Positions 35,882 through 49,129 are shown, counted from the first letter of the stretch. The stretch: 64,000 nucleotides of DNA from Chrysomallon squamiferum (GCA_012295275.1 CM022677.1:19049790-19113789); one strand, 5' to 3'. Notes: generated by a model from the sequence alone, not told the origin. Made by a program: numbers and translations.

Positions 35882-36576
35882 GTGAGTAAGAATTGTAATA
35901 ATTATGTTTAAGTTTTTTTTTTTTTTTTGTTGTTTGTAATTGTTATTGTTCTTATTGGTGTCGTCGTTGCTATCATCATCATCATCATCATCATCAACAG
36001 TGTAGTGATTGTGGATATTTTCCCTTTCCCCGTGTGTTGTAATATGTTTTGAAAGCAGACAATTGCGCGCACACACCAACACACACACACGCGCGCGCGC
36101 ACACAAAAACACAACATAACACATCACAAAATATACGCACATATTGGGATTTAATCTTAATTTCGTTTATCTTTTTCTTACTTATCCGTTTCTAAAAATG
36201 TCTTATCACTTTTTTTTTTTTTTTTTTTTTTTTCATGTATGTCTTCCTTATAATCTTTATGTGGTGTGTAATTCGTTATAATTGACAAGTCTTTTGTCGG
36301 CCTCAGTTTCCCAAGGCGAGTTTGCTTTGGTTAAATCGCCTTCAGCTATAGGAATGATATATTAATATCTGGGAAACAGAAAAGAATGGGGTCTTTTTTT
36401 TCTTAGCATTATAAAGCAGAAAAAACAAAAAAATCAGAATATATTAGTCAGTGGTTTATTTTTTGTTTGCTTCGGGGCATCGTGCTATTTGATGTAATTT
36501 AATTTTCAAACAGGATTCAGATATTTTTGGTTAGACGGAAATCAGAAATGAGTTACGTTAATAATGATTACAGTGT

Positions 36577-36578
<2 letters not shown>

Positions 36579-36671
<93 letters not shown>

Positions 36672-36785
36672 CTGCGTCCGTCCATCTATCAATAAGGGGC
36701 AAAAATGAGTAATTCCGAAATTCCTATTATTGACAAGAACCTTATTTCGTTTCTCAATATTAACCTAACCTTTCCATTATCAGAG
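36579..36785 (+). repeat. (TC)n plus linked 115-bp dispersed repeat, copy 1
   Basis: About 45 tc units, then agtctgcgtccgtccatcta, and further on agtaattccgaaattcc and ttgacaagaaccttat. The same order and sequence recur after the (TC)n at 51738, so the microsatellite is part of a dispersed element. Confidence 0.7.
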
Positions 36786-37196
36786 ATGTATACGATAAAT
36801 ATGCAATAAATATGATACTATGAATTGTAAGGTGTTAATCGCATACAATATTATTAATTATATAAAACAAAATTACATAAAGTATTTGTATACAGTAAGT
36901 GTATCTTGAAAACGAAGCCATACGGCAGGCACTTTTAAACAATACGAACAAGAATAAGAATACTAACGTCATTTACTGTAATAACTACTTACATGACAGA
37001 TCAAGGCTGGATTGTGATCGAATACCAAGTCTCATAAACCAATAAATTATAAATTATACAATTTCTGTTGGCTTGTTGCTCTATTTTCCATCTTCTTTTT
37101 TTTTCTTTTTTCAGTAGTACAATGCTTAACTCTGTATATTCAACATAGCTGTTTAATTGAAATATTATTTGCAGCAAATATCTCTTAACGCAAAAA

Positions 37197-37406
<210 letters not shown>

Positions 37407-37689
37407 GATTTATTTTATTTAATTTTGAGGTTTTCTATGACATTTTATATATTTTATTTATTTATTTATTTATTTATTCATTCATTCATTTTAATACACT
37501 GCTGTTTATATCACTACCGTATTTATGATGATTATGGTGAATGATTATTATTATTATTGTCTTTGGCATTGTTGCTGTTGTTGTCGTCGTTATTACTATT
37601 ATTATTATTATTATCATCATCATCATCATCATCATCATCTTCATTATTATTATTATTATTATTGTTGTTGTTGTTGTTGTTACTTTCAG

Positions 37690-40600
37690 GCTTTCAGAAT
37701 ACAACCTTCATTACGCAGACCACCTCCGAATAACGGACAGTCAACTCTCTTCAGAAGACCACTGACACGTTCGCGTCGACCAAATCGCGTTGACGTCACA
37801 AATAAACAAGCTCCTTATCTTCGATATCCTCCTCAATCCAAAACCAAGGCAAAGTTCAGGACAGCACGTACCAGAACGCTTCAACCTGCTTCTGTTCGGA
37901 CGCACGGTTCAGCAGACAACAATGTATTATTATTATACAGTAACCATGGCGACAAGAAGAATAGCAACCAGCCGCAAAATGGCTAACAAGGAAATACAAG
38001 CAATATTATAAGAATTCAGGTACAAGCTCGAACAATGTCCAAGCACGCCTTTCCAGCGTAGCTAACCAGAATGCCCGGTTTCGTCGCAGAAAAGCGATTT
38101 CGAAATCGTCGCGCAGGTTTCATTCAAGGACGCCTTCACTGCCCCAAACGAAACGCAATACAGTGTTACAGCGAAGATCGTTATCTGGATATGGCTACCA
38201 GTTTCAGCGAAATGGCAGGTATGGGAAAATCGCTGAGAATCACGGGGGTCGCATAATGTTCCACGTAAACGTCACGTGACTGGCCACCCGCTGCGGAAAC
38301 GTCAAACACAACGCGGTGGTTTTGTCGCCGCCGTCTACAGTCCAGCTCGTTCGGGAAGCCGACAACGGCCGAAGCAGCACCATGTGACTTACGCCAGGTA
38401 CCAGCTGGGGAGTTCGGTCATTCCCGTCCGGTTTATAGACGGTAGTAAAATTGGCAATCAGAGACGTTTGATCCACGGAGTTCCAGCGTATTTTTACCAG
38501 AACAGGATCAACGCCGCGCGTTTGGGGATGACGCATCAACGACCTGACGCAATTGGTAAACGGATGGTAAATTCCGGTGGTTCAAAATACCGTCAAGTGC
38601 AGCCGAAACGTCGAGTTGGAACAGCAAATCAAGCCAGTGTCAGGTTGGTAATTCCCGTCCGCGGTAGACTGGTAATTTCCGACAGCGGCAGGGTGGTAAT
38701 TCCAAATAACGCTCGAGTGGTAATTCCAAACAATGCTAGGCTGGTAATTCCGGACAGTGCCAGGGTGGTAATTTCAAATAACGGCAGAGTGGTAATTCCG
38801 GGGACCGGAGGAGAGTTGTTACGTCATAAGATCCCGAAAGGTCAGACATTTTATCCTGCTTTTGGATTCGTTAGAAACAGAAATAATGAGATGAAATTTT
38901 CACCTCAAGGAAACAATATCGCTGGTTCTGGTGCAGTTTATGCTCGACATGTCGGTAGAAGTTTTAGAAAAGGAAGAAAAATGCAACAAGTACTTAAAAA
39001 CTCCAGAACGAGAAGTAATACGAACGGTCATTATTTCCGTGGGAAAGACTCTAAAGTTGTGAATCGGAACATAAAGTACGTTAAACTTGTACCAGTCTTG
39101 CAGCCCCAAATCATCATCACGAAAGCCGTGCCGGTTGCCAAGGAAACGAAATTTTCGCTTCGTCATTTAGCGTCTGTGACGGATGAAATTCAGTCTCGAC
39201 CATCTTTGGATGTTCACAGACCGTCCCCTTTAAAAACAGCGACCAGCAGCTCCAGGACGTAGTGTCCACGTCATATGAGCCAACGTCGTCGTTAAAGAAG
39301 AAAGAAACCGGCTCAGGAAATTTACGAAATGTTAAAGATCATCAACCACAGTACAACGTATTGCCAAGCGAAAGTACGCCGTCACAAAGGAACGCACTTT
39401 CTGATAAAAATGGATCGTTTTCGAGACGTTATCGAGAAAATTCAGTAGACGCAGCTGCAGGAGAAACCGAAGCAGATTCACAGAGAATGCCAAGAAATCG
39501 AAGTCTTGGTAGTCGTCGAAGAAATGGTGAAAATATTAACGTTGGGAATACGAAAGTTGAAGCTGGTCACGCGGATCATCATGAAACACAAACGTTGAAG
39601 GAAATGTTGCCAGTGAATCATACTCGAAGCAAAGAGAAGTTGGAAACTAAACTAGATCATCTTGGGAATAACATGTCGTTGATCGCTGAGCATCAAAATG
39701 TCAAACCCAAAACGAAAAATAACCAACACATTAATTACACGGGACTGAAAGAGACTGGTGGGTTAAATACGTCTTCATTTTCTGAAAATTATACTAAACA
39801 CAATGAAAGTTTCACTGACGTCGATCTGAAAAATATCACCGACGTTTTGGAAAATTCCGTAACTGGCAATTTCAGTGATCATAAAGTCAAAAATTTGCAA
39901 AAACTCACCAAACCTTTTGTAAAAAACGGAACAGTTACGAATAAAACTACATTAATTACACGAGAAAATACCCACAAACCTGAAGGAACTACGAAAATTC
40001 CTGCTGACAAAGGAGCTTTAAAACAAACGATGAGATCGTCGTCAAATAAGGTAGAAAGTAAAACAGAATCTTCTTTGTACGAAAACGAAACCAAGATGGC
40101 ACCAGCTAAATGGAAAATGGGTTTTGTGAAAACTAACGTTAGCAGTCTTCAGAGAAGTATACTGAAGGTGCAGCGACTTTTGAAACTGATTAAAAGAATT
40201 CAGAAACAAAGTTTTCATTCTGGACCTGGACATAATTCTGAAAATTTTGTTTCCTCTGTTAAAAATTCAGGTGGCCGTAATGGAGGGATTAATCCTATTG
40301 TACGTGATACTGTTACTCAGAGAACCAGTGGAGTGGAATATTCAGGTGGTCGGTATACCGAGGGTGTTCATGGTCATCTTGAAACCGTTACTCGGAGAAA
40401 CAACGGTGCGGAATATTCAGGTGGTCGTTATACCGAAAATATTCCTGCTACTGTCGGAATTGTCACACAAGACACCAATACGTTGGAATATTCAGGTGGT
40501 CGTTATACCGAGACTGTTCCTGCTACTGTCGGAATTGTCACACAAGACACCAATACGGTGGAATATTCAGGTGGTCGTTATACCGAGACTATTCCTTCTA

Positions 40601-43600
40601 CTGTCGGTATTGTCACGCAAGACACCAATGCGGTGGAATATTCAGGTGGTCGTTATACCCAACACGGTGGAATATCCAGGTGGTCGCTATACCGAGAGTA
40701 TTCCTACTGTTACTGAAAGAACAGGAATGCTGGAATCCACAGCTGAAGGGAGTGTTTCAGATTCATTTATTTCTAAACCCAGCCGCGATGTTCTACGTTT
40801 CTGGTAAAGACAAAATTCTAAATATGCCTTCTACACTATCAGACGATTACCCATCACGTGGTACGGCTATTCCAGGTCACGTGACTACAGCCGATTCCTC
40901 AACTGACGCAAATGTCGTTAAGGACTTTATGAACGTTCATTCTAACGACGCCTCTGAAAAACTTAAAAAAACTAAATATACCGTCGGTTACAGAATTGAT
41001 GGTCCAAGCACGCGTAGTCCTGTTACTGCTGGAGGTCACTACCGAGAAAGTATGTCCAGGCTGCAGCAGAAACTGAAGAAAATAATCTCGGAATATTTAC
41101 GACGACGGAACAGGCAGTTTGTTAGAAAAAGTCGCGAAAGACTGAGTCATCATTCTAACACAACAACCAAGCCAGTGATACTAACTGTTGTAAACCGCAA
41201 TGCAAAGTTGACGACTGGATTTGTGAATAACCAAGATGCACAGGAAAGGTCTTCAGTTTCTACTTTGAATACGAAAGAAGCTTCTGCTACAGCTATGGAT
41301 GCATCAACAACGTCAGCAACGATGCTACTAACATCGGCCGTGATGACAGCTAAAGTACCGGTGACAAGTATGAAGACGCCAACGACAGTCACGCGGTCAG
41401 CACCGCTTACCACAAAGAAGCAAAATGTTACCACTGAGCTAACAACAACAACGACAACGGCCGCTACAACACTGTCTACAAAGCCAGGACTACTGCGGCA
41501 GCATCGTCTCTCCAACGAAACAAGAAAAGCTCTGTTGAACATTCTGAATGCGTCACCTCTTTTAAAATGGCTGCTTCCCGCCAAATTTACAACTGATCGG
41601 CGGCGTGTTGCTCGACCAAAACTCACAATAGATCACGTGATCAACGAGATTAACTCTACAGCCAATGCCGTCCGGGCGAAACAGGTGAAAGAAACGGCAA
41701 CAACGACGTCACAGACTAAACAGGCAGATACGACGTCTCATGCAAATCGGACGGATATAATATCAGATATGACGTCACAGGCCACACATACACGTACTGA
41801 ATCAGATATGACGTCACGGGCAACACATACACGTACCGAATCGTATATGACGTCACAGGCCACACATACACGTACTGAATCAGATATGACATCACAGGCC
41901 ACACATACACATACTGAACCAGATATGACGTCACAAACCAAAGAAGTTGGTATCTTTACTAAAACCACTCAGAAGACGCCACAGAACATAACAGGCGAGA
42001 AACTACTGGTGACGTCACATGCTAAACAGTCTGACGTAACTCTGCACAAGACGTCATATGCAACACCGGTACAAATGGATACAAATTCATTACAAATGAC
42101 AACAGAAATCAATCCGATTGGTGGGAAGGAGAAAAACAGAAATGCATATGAAATCAAAACTGTAGAAACTACAAAACCTTCATCTGACTTGAAATCGGCT
42201 AACATTAAGAATTTGATGCTCAGTAATTCCGAAATTTCGGATAAACATTTAAATCATATCTTTTATCATAACAGCACAAGCAGTTTAAACTCTACAGGTG
42301 AAAATAAAATAAACACCAACAGAGAAAAACAAATGCCACCAGATTCAGACGTTAAAATTATACCAAATAATACCAGAGGAATGAAAAGGGAATCTGGCAT
42401 AACAAACTACACGACGACTACGTCAACACAACGACCACGCCCTGTCCACGGACCTGCATATACCGGGCAGTCGGATAAAGAACACGGGAGAGAAAAAAAC
42501 TCAACAGCTACTGCAACTGAAAATAAAGTCGAGAAGTCGGGTGTGACGTCAACGGTACTGAACACGTCAAAATCACTGCAGCTGTTACTTCAGGCTTTGT
42601 TCGGAATAAAACTGAAAACTTCACCAGGTGTGGTGTTACGTGTAGAAAGTAGCCTTCCTGTTCACCAGGTGTTGCGCAGGCTGCCTGAGATAGTGAAACA
42701 GCTGGTAAACAAAACCGAAAATAAAGACAAAGGCACAACTAACGTCCGTGACAGAAATGATTATCTGCGCAAAAGCAAAACGAATTTTTACGATTCTTCT
42801 AAAGCGAAAAAGGATAACGGTATAACCCAAATCAGTCATTTTCCTAAATTAAATGAATATGGTAATGTTAACACTAATACGTTTATTCCTAAGACGAAGG
42901 AACACATAACAGCAAAACCCGGATTGAGTTATTTTATTACCACAGAAAAATCGGTGACAGTAAATAAAACTAAAAAAGCTAATATGAAACAATCAACGGG
43001 CAAAGAAAATATTAATATTTATGGCAAGGATAACAAAAGAACAGAGAACGGTGAAAGTAAAACAAAAAACAGAAATAATAATAATAATAATTTCCAAATT
43101 GGCGAAGAATCAACTGCTGTTAACACACTTACAACCAGTAGTGTTTCCGAATCACAACAGTTAAACGGAATCCAGTCATCCAGTTCAACGGATCCAGCGG
43201 CGATCGATCCTCGACAAGAAAAAGTCGAAATAAATACCCCAAACCCGAAACGATGGATTTTAACAAAAGGAGACACATTTGACATGGACAAGCTTCGCGG
43301 AAATATGAATACCAATTTGCAAGAAAGACAAGATATTCTTAACTCTGCCCTTAACAAGAAACAAACCCAGGAACTGAATCAAGAAAAATTATTTGGGACA
43401 GAAACCTCCCGAACCGTCAAAAGTAAAATAAATGATGCGACAAGTGAACTTGTACCGATGAGTACTGCTAATATTCCAGTCTTTTTCACTGAAGATCACA
43501 GAACACAGAAGGACGGGACAGTAACCACCAATATGATTAACACAACAGCACTAAAACCCGGTAATAATTCAGCTAGTAAAGACCCAAAGGAAACAAACGC

Positions 43601-46600
43601 GATGAATTACCTTAACCAGCTGACGGCGAACTTTTTCAAGTCGTCGGAGAAACCTTTGACGAAGGCTGCGAAAACCGAATCTCCCGTTCCAACCCTGAGC
43701 TCTTTCGAAGGAACCGTATTCAGTCTTATGGACAAAAAGTGGAACTTTTCGAAGTGGCACGCGTATGGAATGACGTCACACTATCACACTCCAGTTCCCG
43801 AACTGCACGCGAAAACAACGACGGCTGAAAGTTACATATCTCGATTAAACGAGAAAATGTTTTATCTTCCCAAACCAGTTAAAACATTAAACTGGACAGA
43901 ACAAGGTTTTTCTTCAGAGACGTTGGTTACAAAGTCTGATTTTCAGACGTCAACGACCTCTACATACGTTGCCACATCAGGAACATCTCAACATTCACCT
44001 ACCACGTCACATTCGACGACTGATCAGAGTCTTTCGTATCCTTCAAACAAAGAAATTGACGAAATGTTATATGACGTCACAACAGAAACCTCTAATACCA
44101 CACCATATAAGAATATTCCTCAAAACACAGTTACTATGACTACCAAAGACGAAGTAAATGACGTCACGGTGTCTAGAGAAAACAGTAACAAACGAAACGA
44201 CACTCTAGATGCCACCGTTAATGTGCATACAGCCACAACGTCGCCAACGTTATTACCACAACCGGTCACGAGTGATGAGGTTTTACTGACTACAAGAAAA
44301 CAGACACGTGCGAAAGAAGAACGGGAAATTATTTCCAAAGTGACTGCATCGTCTACGACAACAGTAAAACATACGACGTCAGCACCGTTAAATTTAGAAC
44401 AGGAAAATGTTTTGGTAAAGACGAACAAGAGAAATCAGTACAAAAAAGACTCAGATACAGAAAAGAACACGTTTAAAGCTGGAACTTTTTCTAGCGAAAG
44501 AACAACGCCAGTTTACCATCAAGCTAAGTCTACACAAAATGACTCTTACCCACAAACTAACAATACTGAAACAACACCTTTGACCATCTTACACACGACA
44601 AGCCAAGGAACACCACATGAAAATGAATCAAGCACTGACGCAGATAACAATAAACATCAACAGAGCACTTCAACTGTTTCTACGTCTACGAAGACTTCAT
44701 CATATGCAGAGACAACAGCGAGTTATCAAAATACGCCGCAGCAAACAACAGCGTTGTGGAACGATCCAGCGAACATCGTAAAGATCATGAAAGCCTTACT
44801 GTCCAACTTCCACATCATTCCAATATCGGACACAGACATCAGCGTCCGCAAAAAGGTGTCGAAAACGTTGCATCAGCAACAAATGACGACGTTGGAATCA
44901 CCGCCGACAAAACAGCCACCTTCTGGAAACAAACACAACGACAAACACGCGATTGGAAAACACGTTGATGTGGGACACAAGCAAGAAAAAGATGCTGAAT
45001 CGTCACACAAGATATCAGACAAGAAGTTAATATCAGAGGCTCTAAATTCTGAGTCCAGTATGCTGGGTAACACTCCACGACCTTCCGAGCAAGCTTCTGG
45101 CATCTCCTACTCGGATAAGAATATTAAGTCAGAGAATTTTGCTCATAAGGAAATGGTAAAGAAACAGACCACAACTGCATCAGTTCAGTTAAACACCAGT
45201 TTGACAACGACTCGTTATACATCAAATACTGCTACTACAGCTTCACCAGAAATTTCAGGGATACCAAATCTAACTGTCACAGAATCAAACATTTTTCAAG
45301 GATCTCAGAACATGAACAAGACGGAAAAGGTTTAGCCATCCTTTTCATTCAACAACAGGCTCCAGTTACAAAGATAATTCAACAGAAAAATCTGGTATGT
45401 CCCGAACTATATCTGCAGGTTTCAGTGAATCGTTTGATGTGACTCGCGCAGTTAAACATTTTAGTGATACAGATATTACCACGCCTTCAGGACGTTCTAG
45501 TAAATCGTCTGGTATGACAGAAGATTCAAACGTCAAGCATGCACCTGAATATTCGAAAGTCGTCTACACAGCTTCAAGTTCTGAAAAATCGTCTGGTTTG
45601 TTAAGGTCTTTAGAGACATTACATCATACTGAAAATAAGGCGAAGGATTCAAAAATTATATCGCACAACAACAACAGCAGCAGCAGTGTGTCAGGCAAAT
45701 CAAACGCAAACGCAGAAAAAACCGACGCGAAAACTGACAGGTTAGATGGAATTACAAATGCATTAGGCTCCGAGGACTTTGCGACTTCGCGATCATCCGT
45801 AATAGAAGAATTAACATCGACAACTGGAAATACGAGTGAAGTGGGTTCAGAGGTCGTGACGAGCGAAGCCACTGTAACGAGAAGTACGTTAAGAGCTGAT
45901 GTTCAAACTTCAACGACCTCTACAAACATTGTCACATCAGGAACATCGCAACATTCACCTACCACGTCACATTCGACGACTGATCAGAGTCTTTCGTATT
46001 CTTCAAACAAAGAAATTGACGAAATGTTATATGACGTCACAACAGAAACCTCTAATACCACACCATATAAGAATATTCTTCAAAACACAGTTACCATGAC
46101 TACCAAAGATGAAGTAAATGACATCACGGTGTCTAGAGAAAACAGTAACAAACGAAACGACACTGTAGATGCCACCGTTAATGTACATACAGCCATAACG
46201 TCGCCAACGTTATTACCACAACCGATCACGAGTGATGAGGTTTTACTGACTACAAGAAAACAGACACATGCGAAAGAAGAACGGGAAATTATTTCCGAAG
46301 TGACTGCATCGTCTACGACAACAGTAAAACATATGACGTTAGCACCGTTAAATTTAGATCAGGAAAATGTTAATACCAGAAAGGTCGTTTTGGTAAAGAC
46401 GAACAAGAGAAATCAGTACAAAAAAGACTCAGATACAGAAACGAACAAGTTTAAAGCTGGGACTTTTTCTACCGAACGAACAACGCCAATTTACCAACAA
46501 ACTAAGTCTACACAAAATGACTCTTACCCACAAACTAACAATACTGGAAGAACACCTTTGTCCATTTTACACACGACAAGCCAAGGAACACCACATGAAA

Positions 46601-48727
46601 ATGAATCAAGCACTGACGCAGATAACAATAAACATCAACAGAGCACTTCAACTGTTTCTACGTCTACGAAGACTTCATCATATGCAGAGACAACAGCGAG
46701 TTATCAAAATACGCCGCAGCAAACAACAGAGTTGTGGAACGATCCAGCGAACATCGTAAAGATCATGAAAGCCTTATTGTCCAATTTCCACATCATTCCA
46801 AAATCGGACACAGACATCAGCGTCCGCAAAAAGGTGTCCAAAAAGTTGCATCAGCAACAAATGACGACGTTGGAATCACCACCGACAAAACAGCCACCTT
46901 CTAGAAACAAAGACAACGACAAACACAGGATTGGAAAACACGTTGATGTGGGACACAACAACAACAGCAGCAGCAGTATGTCAGGCAATTCAAACGCCAA
47001 CGCAGAAAAAACCGACGCGAAAAGTGACAGGTTAGATGGAATTACAAATGCATTAGTCTCCGAGGACTTTGCGACTTCACGATCATCCGTAATAGAAGAA
47101 TTAACATCGACAATTGGAAATACGAGCGAAGCAGGCTCAGAGGTCGTGACGAGCGAAGCCACTGTAACGAGAAGTACGTTAAGAGCTGACGAAGCTTCAC
47201 TGAACACGTTCCCCACGACGATCCCAAATCTGAAGTCACGAAAAACCGACAGAAAAGAAACAGAAATGAACGAATCCACAACGCCGGGACTCGTCGTCGA
47301 AAAAGCTGCAACAGAGTTACCTCCCTTGCCACACGTTCTCGATTCGTCTACAGTTGCAGCCGACGTGGACAAAATTCCTTTCGAAACTTTACTTGCTGGT
47401 CCAGCTAACAATGACCTAACTGCTGGTGGATTGATAGTGAATCTCGACGTTTTGGATGCCAGCGATTTACCAATGTTGCTAGCGAAACTGGCCAATAATG
47501 TTAACGTACTAATAATAAACACCGTTTCGAAAAACGAAAATGATACCGTAGCTGCAACTAACGTTTTCGCAGTCGTCCGAAATGAAAAAGAACAACGTAA
47601 ACGAACTCGGACGATCGGGAGTAACCGAGAAATCGTCCGGTAACGAAGTTACAACTGATATAGTTACGGACAGTAACACTAAACAGGAACAAGGTATTTT
47701 TGTTGTTAACAGACATTCTGTTAATGAAGATAGTCTAAGTCAAAACATAAATTCAGTAAATCTTGGTCATATCGGTCTGTCTGATAACAGAGATCTTCTA
47801 GCACACAGCCATGGGTTAAAAAGCACATCGAGAAAAAGCATTAAGCAACCGTTTGAATCTTCAACGGATCCTACCAGTGCAAACTATTACACCACTCAGA
47901 CATCACTACTCCAGGGCTTAGTACCAGCTGCAGGGAATATACTTTCTGGACAGAAGAGTAAAGAGCATTATTCCGTGCGTCACAGTACTGTTGCGTATAA
48001 TCGAGATATACGTCACGAGTCTTTGACGTCTACGTCATCAACTGGCTATCACGTGGACAGACACACGGAACACGGTAACGGTGCATATCGAGAAGAATAC
48101 GTTACGACAAATCCGACACACTCGGTTAGTTATGGTGAACTGTCGCGTACAGTCAGTGTTCCTGACGCTACTCAAGAAAACCGCCAGCATCGGCAACTGC
48201 AACGTCAGCTTCAAGATCTAATGCAGAGTGCGCCGTGTCTGGTAGGGGAGACGCTGGAATGCGGACCGGACGCCAGATTTTCCAGACTGTCTCGGAGACG
48301 GAACCTGCGACTGCTGTGCAAAAACCGATGTGACGTCACAGGCATGTGCGACACGGTGCTTTGCTCCTGCACGTGCGTCGAGAGGCGACCCCAGCAAGGT
48401 CACAGCAGAAGAGACTACGCCCACGGCGTCGTCGTTGTAGACAACAATCAAGAACAAGCACCGACTGCTTACACGAGGTTGCAAAACAGACGCAGAGATT
48501 ATCAAACGTCAAATGTCCGACCGCCTGAAAGAACTAGAAAAGGAAGAATTCACAGAAAGAATCCTAGACAGAGAGCTGGCTTTTTGACAACAACTCCTAC
48601 GACGTCATTTGCTCCGTACATGACGACGACGGCGTCAACGGCAGCTGCAGCCTCGACAACAGCATTTGAAGAAACAGAAGGCACCGAGGGACCCGATGTG
48701 GAAGTTCCTGAGAAAGAAGAAGGATGA
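37690..48727 (+). CDS. Giant secreted Thr/Ser/Asn-rich repeat protein, exon 2 (frame broken seven times)
   Basis: After acceptor TACTTTCAG an 11-kb exon runs to TGA at 48725, about 3,680 codons. The first 700 residues are Arg/Lys-rich and basic (SLRRPPPNNGQSTLFRRPLT); the rest is Thr/Ser/Asn/Lys-rich with many N-x-S/T sequons, mucin-like. Modules: 8-residue VVIP repeats, 25-residue EYSGGRYTE repeats, 13-residue MTSQATHTRTES repeats, a duplicated 350-residue block, several short hydrophobic segments (KALLNILNASPLLKWLLP; VKIMKALLSNFHII) and a C-terminal eight-Cys cluster. No transmembrane segment seen. The open frame switches at about 37976, 38244, 39187-39262, 40636-40670, 40680-40805, 45325 and 47585. 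No known family recognised; an extracellular-matrix, mucus or shell/egg-coat protein is inference. Confidence 0.65.
38642..38809 (+). repeat. 24-bp coding repeat, seven units (R-x-V-I-P type)
   Basis: Seven 8-residue units: RLVIPVRG, RLVISDSG, RVVIPNNA, RVVIPNNA, RLVIPDSA, RVVISNNG, RVVIPGTG. The strict R-[VL]-V-I-[PS] core with a turn of N/D/S/G/A suggests stacked short beta strands. Lies in the basic N-terminal part of the giant protein. Confidence 0.95.
40336..40745 (+). repeat. 75-bp coding repeat (EYSGGRYTE units)
   Basis: Units start with gaatattcaggtggtcg at 40336, 40411, 40486 and 40561, a shortened unit starts at 40636, and gaatatccaggtggtcg follows at 40670. Full units encode EYSGGRYTE then TVPATVGIVTQDTNTV. 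The 34-bp spacing of the shortened unit changes the reading frame. Confidence 0.93.
41766..41921 (+). repeat. 39-bp coding repeat, four units (DMTSQATHTRTES)
   Basis: Four 13-residue units: DMTSQATHTRTES, DMTSRATHTRTES, YMTSQATHTRTES, DMTSQATHTHTEP. Three of the four contain the octamer TGACGTCA (one has tgacatca). Thr/Ser-rich, suited to O-glycosylation. Confidence 0.95.
43951..44980 (+). repeat. Intragenic duplication block A, copy 1
   Basis: About 343 codons from caacgacctctacatac to tgggacacaa. Near-identical to 45911-46958, which is 18 bp longer because of a six-codon difference after QENV. Includes the hydrophobic segment NIVKIMKALLSNFHII. Confidence 0.93.
45664..45900 (+). repeat. Intragenic duplication block B, copy 1
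   Basis: 79 codons, HNNNSSSSVSGKSNANAEKT to STLRAD. Same length as, and almost identical to, 46954-47190. Confidence 0.93.
45911..46958 (+). repeat. Intragenic duplication block A, copy 2
   Basis: Second copy of 43951-44980, read in a different window frame but with the same protein sequence apart from scattered substitutions (e.g. FHIIPKSDTD for FHIIPISDTD). Confidence 0.93.
46954..47190 (+). repeat. Intragenic duplication block B, copy 2
   Basis: Second copy of block B, joined directly to block A copy 2 at the sequence cacaa. In the first copy about 690 bp separate A from B. Confidence 0.93.
48236..48376 (+). other. C-terminal eight-cysteine cluster of the giant protein
   Basis: Spacing C-x7-C-x18-C-x3-C-x5-C-x4-C-x-C-x-C, including LLCKNRCDVTGMCDTVLCSC then TC. 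The dense C-x-C-x-C end suggests a small disulfide-bonded domain for assembly or matrix anchoring. It superficially resembles Cys-rich tails with a WC-x3-C...C-x-C pattern in invertebrate secreted proteins; identity not established. Confidence 0.7.
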
Positions 48728-48759
48728 TTAACTGAGCAGTGTGTTTTAACACAAAAACA

Positions 48760-49073
<314 letters not shown>

Positions 49074-49099
49074 TTGTTAATGTAACTGATATTACAGTT

Positions 49100-49129
49100 A
49101 ATAAAGTATATTTAAAAGTATACAATAAA
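49100..49129 (+). promoter_or_regulatory. Polyadenylation signals of the giant gene
   Basis: AATAAA at 49100-49105 and again at 49124-49129, 370-400 bp after the stop codon, followed by a T-rich stretch. Confidence 0.6.

Noticed and set aside
41150-41626. Minus-strand open frames opposite the giant exon (e.g. 158 codons)
   Set aside because: Antisense shadows of Thr/Ser-rich coding sequence; no motifs.
37960-47600. Programmed ribosomal frameshifting in the giant gene
   Set aside because: Seven shifts in both directions, at sites without a classic slippery heptamer, are far more than any known programmed case; indel error or damage is simpler.
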